A stretch of DNA of 64,000 nucleotides, taken from positions 372,001 through 436,000 of the forward strand of contig CAWDUP010000007.1 of assembly GCA_963805505.1 (NCBI GenBank), read 5' to 3'. Every line of letters begins with the position of its first letter. The first letter of the stretch is position 1. This document shows positions 8,938-16,802 of this stretch, piece by piece. The notes under the pieces are model-generated. The model had not been told where the DNA came from, did not search any database, and saw only the letters and a program-made list of their open reading frames with translations. The translations under genes were made by a program, and so were the position numbers. This DNA is from JANPBY01 sp963805505 (GTDB lineage: Bacteria; Actinomycetota; Actinomycetes; DATJPE01).

Positions 8938-9873
8938 GTGCGCGTGACGACCGTTGATCCGCGGACCGCGCGTCCAACGGTTGTCGTCCGGGGTGCTGTC
9001 GGGACGTTCGGGGACTACCTCGCCTTGACCAAGCCTCGAATCATCGAGTTGCTGCTGGTCACGACCGTTCCCACCATGATCCTCGCCGCGGACGGCCTGC
9101 CTGCGCTCTGGCTCGTCTTCGCCACCTTGATCGGCGGCACGCTGGCGGCCGCCAGCGCCAACACACTCAACTGCGTCTACGACCGAGACATCGACCAGGT
9201 CATGCACCGCACCAGGAACCGCCCGCTGGTTACCGGGGCCATCTCGTCGCGGGCGGCGACCGTGTTCGGTTTGACCCTGGGCGCGTTGGCGGTCGGCTGG
9301 CTCGCGGTGGCCGTGAACGTCCTGTCTGGGTTTCTCGCCCTTGTCGCCATCGCGTTCTATGTCCTGGTCTACACGATGGTTCTCAAGCGGAGGACGGCTC
9401 AGAACATCGTCTGGGGAGGCGCCGCCGGCTGTATGCCGGTGCTGATCGGCTGGGCTGCGGTGACCGACTCCTTGTCGTGGACCCCCGCGGTGTTGTTCGC
9501 TGTCATCTTCTTCTGGACGCCGCCGCACTACTGGCCGCTGTCGTTGCGCTTTCGCGAGGACTACGCCAACGCGGGTGTGCCCATGCTGCCCGTGGTGGCT
9601 GAACAGGCCGTCGTCGCTCGCCAGATCGTGGCCTACTCGTGGCTGATGGTCGCGGCCACGCTGGCGCTGTGGGCTGTCGCCCCGATGACGTGGGTCTACG
9701 GGGCTGTGGCCCTCCTGGCGGGAGCCAGCTTCTTGTACGAGGCCCATGCCCTGCAGAGTCGAGTTCGAGCGGGCCGGGAAGACGTGCGCGCGATGCGCCT
9801 GTTCCACGGCTCGATCACCTATCTGACGGTGGTGTTCCTAGCAGTCGCCGTGGATCCGCTGCTCCCGTTCTGA
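8938..9873 (+). CDS. ctaB: Protoheme IX farnesyltransferase (haem O synthase)
   Basis: Integral membrane prenyltransferase that adds a farnesyl group to haem B to give haem O, the precursor of haem A for cytochrome c oxidase. The 311-residue protein has about nine hydrophobic segments. It carries the Mg-prenyl-diphosphate motif NCVYDRDIDQVMHRTRNRPL and the second conserved loop YTMVLKRRTAQNIVWGGAAG, followed by WTPPHYWPLSLRF. The start is GTG; another in-frame GTG lies two codons on. Its 3' end overlaps the convergent ctaA by 55 bp. Confidence 0.96.
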   Translation: MRVTTVDPRTARPTVVVRGAVGTFGDYLALTKPRIIELLLVTTVPTMILAADGLPALWLVFATLIGGTLAAASANTLNCVYDRDIDQVMHRTRNRPLVTGAISSRAATVFGLTLGALAVGWLAVAVNVLSGFLALVAIAFYVLVYTMVLKRRTAQNIVWGGAAGCMPVLIGWAAVTDSLSWTPAVLFAVIFFWTPPHYWPLSLRFREDYANAGVPMLPVVAEQAVVARQIVAYSWLMVAATLALWAVAPMTWVYGAVALLAGASFLYEAHALQSRVRAGREDVRAMRLFHGSITYLTVVFLAVAVDPLLPF

Positions 9874-10784
9874 CCGGTTCCGCTCGGAATGGTTCGTGCA
9901 GGCCGTTCGCGCATGGCGTACGGCAGCCGCAGCGCGGCGACCCAGACCGCGCACGCCCCTGCAAGGTGAAAGGCGACCAGCACCCAGGGGACCCCGGTGA
10001 AGTACTGCACGTAGCCGATCAACCCTTGGGCCAGGGACAGCAGGAGGAGCACGAGGACTCGCCGTCTGGTCGCGTCGGGACTGTCGGTGAGCCGCAGAGC
10101 GAGCCAGAGGGCGACGGTCAGTGCGATGAACAAGATGACGGCATCGGCATGTGCTTGCGCCACCATCGTCGGCTGGAACCCGAATCGTGGGGTGTCGACA
10201 TCACCGCCGTGCGGTCCGGTCCCGGTCACGATCGTGCCCAGAATCAGCACCAGGCCGCCCAGACCGACCACGACCCGCGTCAAATTCCTGATTTCCGGGC
10301 GAACGAGGGGGACCGGAGGCCCGTCGCCGTCGTCGCCTCCTCGCTGGTGCAGCGCCACGGCGGCCGCGATCAGGACGGTGGAAAGCAGAAAGTGCCCGGC
10401 CACGAGTGCTGGATTGAGGCCGGTCAGAACCGTAAGCCCGCCGAGCACCGCCTGGCCGACCACCCCGAGCAGCCCCAGCGAGGCCAGCGTCACCAACGAA
10501 CGACGGCGTGGAACCTGGCGCCACGCAGCAACGATGCTGGTCACGACGACGAGAAGCACGACGAACGTCAGCAACCGGTTGCCGAACTCGATGAACTTGT
10601 GGAAACCCTCCGACTGCCCGGCTATCGGCACGATGGATCCAGGGGCACACTGCGGCCAGGTCGGGCAGCCCAGGCCCGAGCCGGTCAGCCGGACAAGCCC
10701 ACCCGTGACGACGATTCCGCACTGCACGAGCACGGTGGCCACGAACGTCCGTCGTGCCCAGGCGCCTACGGCGTGCTCCACCAC
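9819..10784 (-). CDS. ctaA: Haem A synthase
   Basis: COX15/CtaA-type membrane protein that oxidises the haem O methyl group to make haem A. The 321 residues contain about eight transmembrane helices. The conserved extracytoplasmic Cys pair is C40 and C46 in LGCPTWPQC. Haem-ligand His residues occur in conserved spots (for example FHKFIEFGNR and HFLLSTVLI). It begins only 24 bp after the anti-sigma gene, so sigma, anti-sigma and ctaA are probably one transcript. It converges on ctaB with a 55-bp coding overlap. Confidence 0.94.
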   Translation of the reverse strand: MVEHAVGAWARRTFVATVLVQCGIVVTGGLVRLTGSGLGCPTWPQCAPGSIVPIAGQSEGFHKFIEFGNRLLTFVVLLVVVTSIVAAWRQVPRRRSLVTLASLGLLGVVGQAVLGGLTVLTGLNPALVAGHFLLSTVLIAAAVALHQRGGDDGDGPPVPLVRPEIRNLTRVVVGLGGLVLILGTIVTGTGPHGGDVDTPRFGFQPTMVAQAHADAVILFIALTVALWLALRLTDSPDATRRRVLVLLLLSLAQGLIGYVQYFTGVPWVLVAFHLAGACAVWVAALRLPYAMRERPARTIPSGTGQNGSSGSTATARNTTVR

Positions 10785-10808
10785 GCGATCAGGGTAGGCG
10801 GAGCACGC

Positions 10809-11579
10809 TCACGTGCTGAGGGTGCCCCGAACCACGCTGTCGGTCGAGTGCGAAGGATCACCGTCGAACGGCTCGCGCGACACGTCGACCACCGGGAAGT
10901 CAGCCACGTCGAGGTCACCAGGGACGGGGAAGGACCCAACGTCGTCAGCGCCCAGGGTCCCCAAGGAGATCAACTTGTCTGCGGAGCTGTTCAGCAGCCA
11001 CACCTCGTAGAAGCCATCGGTCGCGGGGAGGCCGGTCACGTCGACGGTCAGAGTCCGATCTCCGCCCGCTCCGGTCAACTCGGCGGTCCCTTCGGCGTCG
11101 GGGACGTTCAGCGGGTCCAGCACAGCGCTGGCCAGCACTGTGGGAGGAGCCGTCCGATTGGCGGCCGAGACGACGAGCGCACCGGCCAGGACCCCCAGGA
11201 CGGCGGCAGCTGCGGCAATCAGCCAAGGCGCCGTGCGGCGTCGGAATGGCATCACGCTGACAGTGGCCGGTTCGGTGCCCGAGGCGGAGTCGCTCTGGGT
11301 GGGGGCGCGCGCCGCCACCTCCGCCGAAGCGTCCTGGCCCGCAGGATGAACCGCCCCGAGCTCCAGCTCTTCCGAGATCCGGCTCCACACTTCCGGGCCG
11401 GGTGCAGCTGGAGCGTCTTCCTCAGTGACCGAGCGAGCCGTCGCGACCACTGCGCGCAGCTGATCCAGCTCGCTCTGGCAGCGCGCGCACGTCTCGAGGT
11501 GCCGATCGTCGGCAGCCGACGCCGCTGCCGTCTCGCCGAGAGCCAGGAGGGACAGGGCCTCGGGATCACAGTGCTGCAC
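10809..11579 (-). CDS. Anti-sigma-K factor (RskA-like)
   Basis: Membrane anti-sigma factor predicted to hold the neighbouring ECF sigma factor. The 256 residues begin with a zinc-associated anti-sigma domain; its HxxxCxxC motif is H27, C31 and C34 (HLETCARC). One membrane segment follows at about 118-140 (WLIAAAAAVLGVLAGALVV). The extracytoplasmic C-terminal RskA domain contains GFYEVWLLNSSADKLISLG. It overlaps the sigma gene by 14 bp. In characterised RskA proteins, redox or proteolytic signals release the sigma factor; whether that applies here is inference. Confidence 0.88.
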   Translation of the reverse strand: MQHCDPEALSLLALGETAAASAADDRHLETCARCQSELDQLRAVVATARSVTEEDAPAAPGPEVWSRISEELELGAVHPAGQDASAEVAARAPTQSDSASGTEPATVSVMPFRRRTAPWLIAAAAAVLGVLAGALVVSAANRTAPPTVLASAVLDPLNVPDAEGTAELTGAGGDRTLTVDVTGLPATDGFYEVWLLNSSADKLISLGTLGADDVGSFPVPGDLDVADFPVVDVSREPFDGDPSHSTDSVVRGTLST

Positions 11580-12195
11580 CGTCCACCTCCAACCGGTTGC
11601 GCAGACGCTCGAGGGAGCGCCTGATGTGGCTCTTCACGGTTCCGAGCGGCAGGCTCAGGAGACTCGAGATCTGGGCGTGCGTCAGGTCCTGGAAGAACGC
11701 GAGCTCCATGATGCGGCGCTGTGGTTCGCCGAGGCGAGCGAGCTCGTCGGCTATGAGCACCCGGTCGGCCACGGTATCGGCCATCCCGGGCTGATCAGCC
11801 GCCGGCGTGCCGTTGTCCGGGTGCGTCCTCGCCGCCGCCTCGCTGGCTCGGCGTTCACGCTCGCGGGCAGCCCATCGGTCGGCGATCTTGTAGCGGGTGA
11901 TCCCCAGCAGGTAGGCCGCGAGCGATCCGGCAGACGGGTCGTAGCGTTCGCGACCCTGCCAGGCCGCGACAAAGACCTGCTGGGTCACGTCGTCGGCGTC
12001 CTCACGGGAGCCCAGACCGCGCAGGGCGACGCGGTGGACCAGCCCGCCCCAGCGGTCATAGGCCTCGCGGAGGGCGTCCTCGTCGCCGACGCCGAAGCGC
12101 CGAGCCACATCGACGTCGGTCAGCACCTCCACGAGGGAAACGGTAACCGCGCGCCACTGGTCGGGCGACCGCAGCGCTGCCTGTGTCCCATCCAT
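11566..12195 (-). CDS. ECF RNA polymerase sigma factor (SigK-like)
   Basis: Extracytoplasmic-function sigma factor. Region 2 is visible as ALREAYDRWGGLVHRVALRGLGSREDADDVTQQVFVAAW, and region 4 as LARLGEPQRRIMELAFFQDLTHAQISSLLSLPLGTVKSHIRRSL (each quoted piecewise: DADDVTQQVFVAAW and LPLGTVKSHIRRSLERL are the clearest). The ATG at 12195 is chosen; a GTG at 12270 would add 25 residues of unconserved sequence, and later GTGs are also possible. It overlaps the RskA-like gene and diverges from sufR. The partner anti-sigma suggests envelope or redox control. Confidence 0.9.
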   Translation of the reverse strand: MDGTQAALRSPDQWRAVTVSLVEVLTDVDVARRFGVGDEDALREAYDRWGGLVHRVALRGLGSREDADDVTQQVFVAAWQGRERYDPSAGSLAAYLLGITRYKIADRWAARERERRASEAAARTHPDNGTPAADQPGMADTVADRVLIADELARLGEPQRRIMELAFFQDLTHAQISSLLSLPLGTVKSHIRRSLERLRNRLEVDGAAL

Positions 12196-12285
12196 CACCC
12201 ATGATTCGGCTCCGCGGGGTCGGTTGGATGCGCCCTGTGCGATGGAATGCGGCTGCGTCGAAGCGATCACTCACAGTAGCCATCA

Positions 12286-12300
12286 GTCGCTCAGAGCGAC
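12286..12300. promoter_or_regulatory. Perfect 15-bp palindrome between the sigma factor and sufR
   Basis: GTCGCTC-A-GAGCGAC is a perfect inverted repeat in the divergent spacer, 60 bp before the sufR GTG and about 90 bp before the sigma-factor ATG. Its position suits an operator, perhaps for SufR autoregulation, but it does not resemble a SufR site that I can name. Confidence 0.4.
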
Positions 12301-12360
12301 ATGAGTTGGGCAGGCTCTCCCCGGATCGCCCCTGGCGGGGGATTAGGGCACAATGGTCTT

Positions 12361-13056
12361 GTGAAATTCGCTCCGAGCGCTGCACCCAGCACCGAGGTGG
12401 TCCCCGCAACGCGGGACCGCCTGGTCGGGCTGCTCCTGGAGCACGGTCCGGCAACGGCCCACGCGCTCGCTGAACGACTGGGGCTCACGTCTGCCGCCGT
12501 GCGGCGCCACCTGGATGCGTTGGTCGAGTCCGGCATGGTCGACTCCTCGGATCGGCCGCCGTACGGCCCCGTCGGTCAGCCACGCCGCGGGCGTCCGGCC
12601 AAGGTCTTCTCGCTCACCGAGTCTGGGCGGGCTCAGTTCCGGCAGTCCTACGACACCCTTGCCACGGCCGCACTTCGTCACCTCGAAGCCGAGCTCGGTC
12701 CGCAGGCAGTCGCCGAGTTCGCCCGCCTGCGGGTCGAGGCCATGGTCGAACCCCACCGTGACGCGGTCCTCTCGACAGCTCCCGAGCAGCGCGCTGAGGT
12801 GCTCGCCCGGGCCTTGTCCGAGGACGGTTTCGCCGCGTCGGTCGAGCCGGCACCGCACGGCGGCGGTGACCAGCTGTGTCAGCACCACTGCCCGGTTGCG
12901 CACGTCGCCGCCGAGTTCCCGCAGTTGTGCGAGGCCGAGACGGCGGTCTTCGCCGAGCTGCTCGGCACCCATGTCCAACGCCTGGCCACGATTGGTCACG
13001 GCGACCACGTCTGCACCACGTACGTCCCCCACCTCGATGAAGGGACAGGTCGATGA
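12361..13056 (+). CDS. sufR: Fe-S cluster-sensing repressor SufR
   Basis: DeoR/ArsR-like winged-helix regulator that heads the suf operon. The 231-residue protein has an N-terminal helix-turn-helix (about residues 18-58, ATAHALAERLGLTSAAVRRH) and a GRPAKVFSLT wing. Its C-terminal cluster domain has four cysteines at C173, C177, C190 and C218. In characterised SufR proteins such cysteines hold an Fe-S cluster whose loss relieves repression. The GTG at 12361 was chosen because the upstream frame lacks conserved sequence. No clear ribosome site precedes it, so a leaderless message is possible. It overlaps sufB by 4 bp. Confidence 0.9.
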   Translation: MKFAPSAAPSTEVVPATRDRLVGLLLEHGPATAHALAERLGLTSAAVRRHLDALVESGMVDSSDRPPYGPVGQPRRGRPAKVFSLTESGRAQFRQSYDTLATAALRHLEAELGPQAVAEFARLRVEAMVEPHRDAVLSTAPEQRAEVLARALSEDGFAASVEPAPHGGGDQLCQHHCPVAHVAAEFPQLCEAETAVFAELLGTHVQRLATIGHGDHVCTTYVPHLDEGTGR

Positions 13057-14504
13057 CCTCGACACCAGATACCGCCCGCCCGGTGACCCCAGAGGTCGTG
13101 GGTTCGCATCCCGAACTCGACGGTCTCGGACGCTACGACTACGGCTGGGCCGACTCCGACGTTGCGGGGACCAATGCTCGGCGCGGGCTGTCCGAGGACG
13201 TCGTGCGCGACATCTCGGCGCTGAAGAACGAACCCGAGTGGATGCTGGAGATGCGGCTCAAGGGCCTGCGGCTGTTCGAGAAGAAGCCGATGCCCACCTG
13301 GGGTTCGGACCTGTCCGGGATCCATTTCGACACGATCAAGTACTTCGTGCGGTCCACCGAGAAGCAGGCCCAGTCGTGGGAGGACCTTCCGGCCGACATC
13401 AAGAACACCTATGACCGCCTCGGTATCCCTGAGGCGGAGAAGCAGCGTCTCGTCGCGGGAGTGGCCGCCCAGTACGAGAGCGAAGTCGTCTACCACCAGA
13501 TTCGCGAAGACCTGGAGGAGCAGGGAGTCCTCTTCCTCGATACGGACAGTGGTCTGCGTGAGCACGAGGACCTGTTTCGGGAGTACTTCGCCTCGGTGAT
13601 CCCCGCCGGCGACAACAAGTTCTCCGCGCTCAACACCGCTGTGTGGTCGGGTGGGTCGTTCATCTACGTCCCGAAGGGTGTCCACGTCGAGATCCCGCTG
13701 CAGGCCTACTTCCGGATCAACACCGAGAACATGGGCCAGTTCGAGCGGACGCTGATCATCGCCGACGAGGACTCCTACGTGCACTACGTCGAGGGGTGCA
13801 CCGCACCCATCTACTCGTCGGACTCGCTGCACTCCGCGGTCGTCGAGATCGTGGTCAAGAAGGGTGCCCGGGTTCGCTACACGACGATCCAGAACTGGTC
13901 CAACAACGTCTACAACCTGGTGACCAAGCGCGCCACGGCTGGTGAGGGCGCGACCATGGAGTGGATCGACGGAAACCTCGGGTCCAAGGTCACGATGAAA
14001 TACCCCGCGGTGTTCCTCATGGGGCCGCATGCCAAGGGGGAGACCTTGTCCGTGGCGTTCGCCGGTGAAGGGCAGCACCAAGACGCGGGGTCGAAGATGG
14101 TGCACTGTGCGCCGAACACCTCCTCGTCGATCGTGTCCAAGTCGGTGGCGCGCGGCGGCGGCCGTACGTCCTACCGAGGTCTTGTGCAGGTCCAGAAGGG
14201 CGCGACCGGCTCTAAGTCGACAGTTCGCTGCGACGCGCTTCTGGTCGATGACATCTCCCGGTCCGACACCTATCCCTACGCCGACATCCGCGAGGACGAC
14301 GTGGCCATGGGTCACGAGGCGAGCGTGTCCAAGGTCAGTGAGGACCAGCTCTTCTACCTGATGAGCCGTGGCATGAGCGAGGAAGAAGCCATGGCCATGA
14401 TCGTCCGCGGCTTCATCGAGCCGATCGCCCGCGAGCTGCCGATGGAGTACGCCCTCGAGCTCAACCGCCTCATCGAGCTGCAGATGGAAGGGGCCGTGGG
14501 CTGA
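13053..14504 (+). CDS. sufB: Fe-S cluster assembly protein SufB
   Basis: Core scaffold subunit of the SufBC2D complex on which Fe-S clusters are built. The 483-residue length matches the family. Hallmarks are LKGLRLFEKKPMPTWG, AQYESEVVYHQI, VWSGGSFIYVPKGVHVEIPLQAY (seen in pieces), HYVEGCTAPIYSSDSLH with the conserved Cys, and YTTIQNWSNNVYNLVTKRA. The C terminus carries SEDQLFYLMSRGMSEEEA. The start ATG overlaps sufR, and sufD begins 2 bp after its stop. There is no intein. Confidence 0.97.
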   Translation: MTSTPDTARPVTPEVVGSHPELDGLGRYDYGWADSDVAGTNARRGLSEDVVRDISALKNEPEWMLEMRLKGLRLFEKKPMPTWGSDLSGIHFDTIKYFVRSTEKQAQSWEDLPADIKNTYDRLGIPEAEKQRLVAGVAAQYESEVVYHQIREDLEEQGVLFLDTDSGLREHEDLFREYFASVIPAGDNKFSALNTAVWSGGSFIYVPKGVHVEIPLQAYFRINTENMGQFERTLIIADEDSYVHYVEGCTAPIYSSDSLHSAVVEIVVKKGARVRYTTIQNWSNNVYNLVTKRATAGEGATMEWIDGNLGSKVTMKYPAVFLMGPHAKGETLSVAFAGEGQHQDAGSKMVHCAPNTSSSIVSKSVARGGGRTSYRGLVQVQKGATGSKSTVRCDALLVDDISRSDTYPYADIREDDVAMGHEASVSKVSEDQLFYLMSRGMSEEEAMAMIVRGFIEPIARELPMEYALELNRLIELQMEGAVG

Positions 14505-14506
14505 GC

Positions 14507-15652
14507 ATGGGCATCGACACCGCTGTCGTGGATCGTGGCGCCCTCGTGGCGTCGTACGACCTCGATGACCATCCGATTCCGAACGGCCGTGAGGAGGCGT
14601 GGCGGTTCACTCCGCTCCGTCGCCTGGGCGGTTTGCACGACGGTACGGCGGCTGCGGCAGCTGCTGGAGTCGAGCTCACCGTCGAATCGGCCGAGGACGT
14701 CACGATCGAACGAGTTCCGCCCACCGACCCGCGGCTCGGCCGCGTCGGTGCACCTGACGATCGGGTCGAGGCGCAGGTCGTGGCCGCGGCCGATGACGTG
14801 CTCCTCATCTCGGTGGCACGCGAGTCGGTCGGCGGCGAACCCATCCAGGTGTCTCTGCGCGGCAGCGCTGTGGATGGCGCCAGCTACTCGCGCATCGTGC
14901 TGGACGTCGGATCGTTCGCCGAGGCAGTGGTCGTGCTCGATCACGTCGGCGCGGGGACCCACGGCACGATGCTGGAAGTGGTCGTCGGAGACGGCGCCCG
15001 GCTCAGTCTTGTCTCGATCCACGACTGGGACGACGAGGCGATTCACGTCGGACGGCAACGCTTCCTGGTGGGACGCGACGCCCGGTTGACCGCTTTCAAC
15101 GCAACTCTTGGCGGAGACCTGGTCCGGATCTACTCCTCGGTGACCTACGCGGGACCCGGGGGCGACGCCGAGCTGCTGGGAGTGTTCTTCGCCGATGCCG
15201 GCCAACACCTCGAGCATCGCCTCTTCATCGATCACGAGGCGCCGAACTGTCGAAGCAGCGTGGCCTACAAGGGAGCGCTCCAGGGCGAGCGGGCCCGCAG
15301 CATCTGGGTGGGCGACGTTCTCATCCGGGCAGCCGCCGTCGGCACGGACACCTACGAGATCAACCGCAACCTGCTGCTCACCGATGGCGCCCGAGCCGAC
15401 TCGATTCCGAACCTGGAGATCGAGACAGGCGAGATCGTCGGCGCTGGCCACGCCAGCGCAACCGGGCGGTTCGATGACGAGCAGCTCTTCTACCTGCAGT
15501 CCCGCGGGATCTCTGAGTCCGAGGCCCGTCGTCTGGTGGTGCGCGGCTTCTTCGCCGACATCGTCGGGCGCATGGGGGTCGAGTCCGTGCGTGAGCGTCT
15601 GACGCGGGCGATCGAGGCCGAGCTGGTTCGCTCTGAAGGGACTGCGGCATGA
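14507..15652 (+). CDS. sufD: Fe-S cluster assembly protein SufD
   Basis: Paralogue of SufB that forms the SufB-SufD heterodimer of the SufBCD complex. The 381-residue protein starts with the REEAWRFTPLRRL block (conserved REEWRYT-like motif). It contains the beta-helix core with AELLGVFFADAGQHLEHRLFIDH and the C-terminal DDEQLFYLQSRGISESEARRL. The SVAYKGALQGERARSIWVG segment is typical. It starts 2 bp after sufB and overlaps the Rieske gene by 4 bp. Confidence 0.95.
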   Translation: MGIDTAVVDRGALVASYDLDDHPIPNGREEAWRFTPLRRLGGLHDGTAAAAAAGVELTVESAEDVTIERVPPTDPRLGRVGAPDDRVEAQVVAAADDVLLISVARESVGGEPIQVSLRGSAVDGASYSRIVLDVGSFAEAVVVLDHVGAGTHGTMLEVVVGDGARLSLVSIHDWDDEAIHVGRQRFLVGRDARLTAFNATLGGDLVRIYSSVTYAGPGGDAELLGVFFADAGQHLEHRLFIDHEAPNCRSSVAYKGALQGERARSIWVGDVLIRAAAVGTDTYEINRNLLLTDGARADSIPNLEIETGEIVGAGHASATGRFDDEQLFYLQSRGISESEARRLVVRGFFADIVGRMGVESVRERLTRAIEAELVRSEGTAA

Positions 15653-16029
15653 CGCGCCACGTCGTCGCACGCCTGTCCGAGCTGGCGCTGGAGACGCCTC
15701 GCCTCGTCGAGGTCGGCGGCAACCCGGTCTGTGTGGTGCGCACAGCCGAGGGCGTTCATGCCGTCAGTGACACGTGCAGCCACGCAGAAGTGTCGCTCTC
15801 CGAGGGCGAGGTCGAAGGCACGACGATCGAGTGCTGGTTGCATGGCTCGCGCTTCGACCTGCTGACCGGGCGCCCCACGGGGTTGCCGGCCACCGAACCG
15901 GTGCCAGTTTTCGACATCATCATCGAGGGAGACGACGTCGTCATCGACGACTCCGGCTCGACGTCGCCGGCTTCGGCCATGGAATCCCCAACGGCCCAGA
16001 CATCCACAACCAATGCTTGGAGCACCTGA
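15649..16029 (+). CDS. Rieske-type [2Fe-2S] ferredoxin in the suf operon
   Basis: Small Rieske protein of 126 residues. The cluster motifs are C43-S-H45 and C62-W-L-H65, the two-Cys two-His set of a Rieske [2Fe-2S] centre. They are followed by the FDLLTGRPTGLPATEPVPVF segment of biphenyl-dioxygenase-like ferredoxins. It overlaps sufD by 4 bp and ends 2 bp before sufC, so it is made together with the SUF machinery. Its likely role is electron transfer, possibly to cluster assembly, but the sequence alone does not name the partner. The last about 20 residues are low-complexity Ser/Thr-rich. Confidence 0.9.
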   Translation: MTRHVVARLSELALETPRLVEVGGNPVCVVRTAEGVHAVSDTCSHAEVSLSEGEVEGTTIECWLHGSRFDLLTGRPTGLPATEPVPVFDIIIEGDDVVIDDSGSTSPASAMESPTAQTSTTNAWST

Positions 16030-16031
16030 TC

Positions 16032-16802
16032 ATGGCCACGCTCGAGATCCGCGACCTGCACGTCACCGTGGAGGCCGACGGCGAAGCCCGAGAGATCCTT
16101 CGCGGGGTCGACCTCACCGTGCGTGCGGGCGAGACCCACGCGATCATGGGACCCAACGGCTCCGGAAAGTCGACCTTGGCGTATTCGGTGGCGGGTCACC
16201 CGAAATACACCGTCACTAGTGGCAGCGTCACCCTCGACGGTGCAGACGTGCTGAGCATGAGCGTTGACGAACGCGCCCGCGCCGGCCTGTTCCTGGCCAT
16301 GCAGTATCCCGTTGAGGTGCCGGGTGTCTCGGTGTCCAACTTCCTCCGTACGGCAGCTACGGCCACTCGCGGCGAGGCTCCAAAGTTGCGACTTTGGGTC
16401 AAGGAGGTCAAGGCGGCCATGGAGGGCCTAGCCATGGACCCCGCCTTTGCCGAGCGGAACGTCAACGAAGGGTTCTCAGGCGGGGAGAAGAAGCGGCACG
16501 AGATTCTCCAACTGGAGCTGCTGAGACCTGCGATGGCGATCCTTGACGAGACCGACTCGGGACTGGATGTCGACGCCCTGCGCGTCGTCTCCGAAGGGGT
16601 CAACCGGGTACGCGCTGGCGGTGAGACAGGCGTCCTGCTCATCACGCACTACACCAGGATCCTGCGCTACATCCAGCCGGACTTCGTTCATGTGTTCGTC
16701 GACGGTCGCATCGTCGAGGAGGGCGGTCCCGAGCTGGCCGACCGTCTCGAAGCCGAGGGCTACGAGCGGTTCGCGTCCGGCGCAGGTGCCGCGTCGGTGT
16801 GA
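16032..16802 (+). CDS. sufC: Fe-S cluster assembly ATPase SufC
   Basis: ABC-type ATPase of the SufBC2D complex, cytosolic and without a permease. The 256-residue protein has Walker A GPNGSGKST, the SufC-type signature NEGFSGGEKKR and Walker B AILDETDSGLDVDAL, followed by LLITHYTRILRYIQPDFVHV. These are diagnostic for SufC rather than a transporter ATPase. The ATG lies 2 bp after the Rieske stop. The 3' end overlaps sufS by 4 bp (GTGA). Confidence 0.96.
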   Translation: MATLEIRDLHVTVEADGEAREILRGVDLTVRAGETHAIMGPNGSGKSTLAYSVAGHPKYTVTSGSVTLDGADVLSMSVDERARAGLFLAMQYPVEVPGVSVSNFLRTAATATRGEAPKLRLWVKEVKAAMEGLAMDPAFAERNVNEGFSGGEKKRHEILQLELLRPAMAILDETDSGLDVDALRVVSEGVNRVRAGGETGVLLITHYTRILRYIQPDFVHVFVDGRIVEEGGPELADRLEAEGYERFASGAGAASV

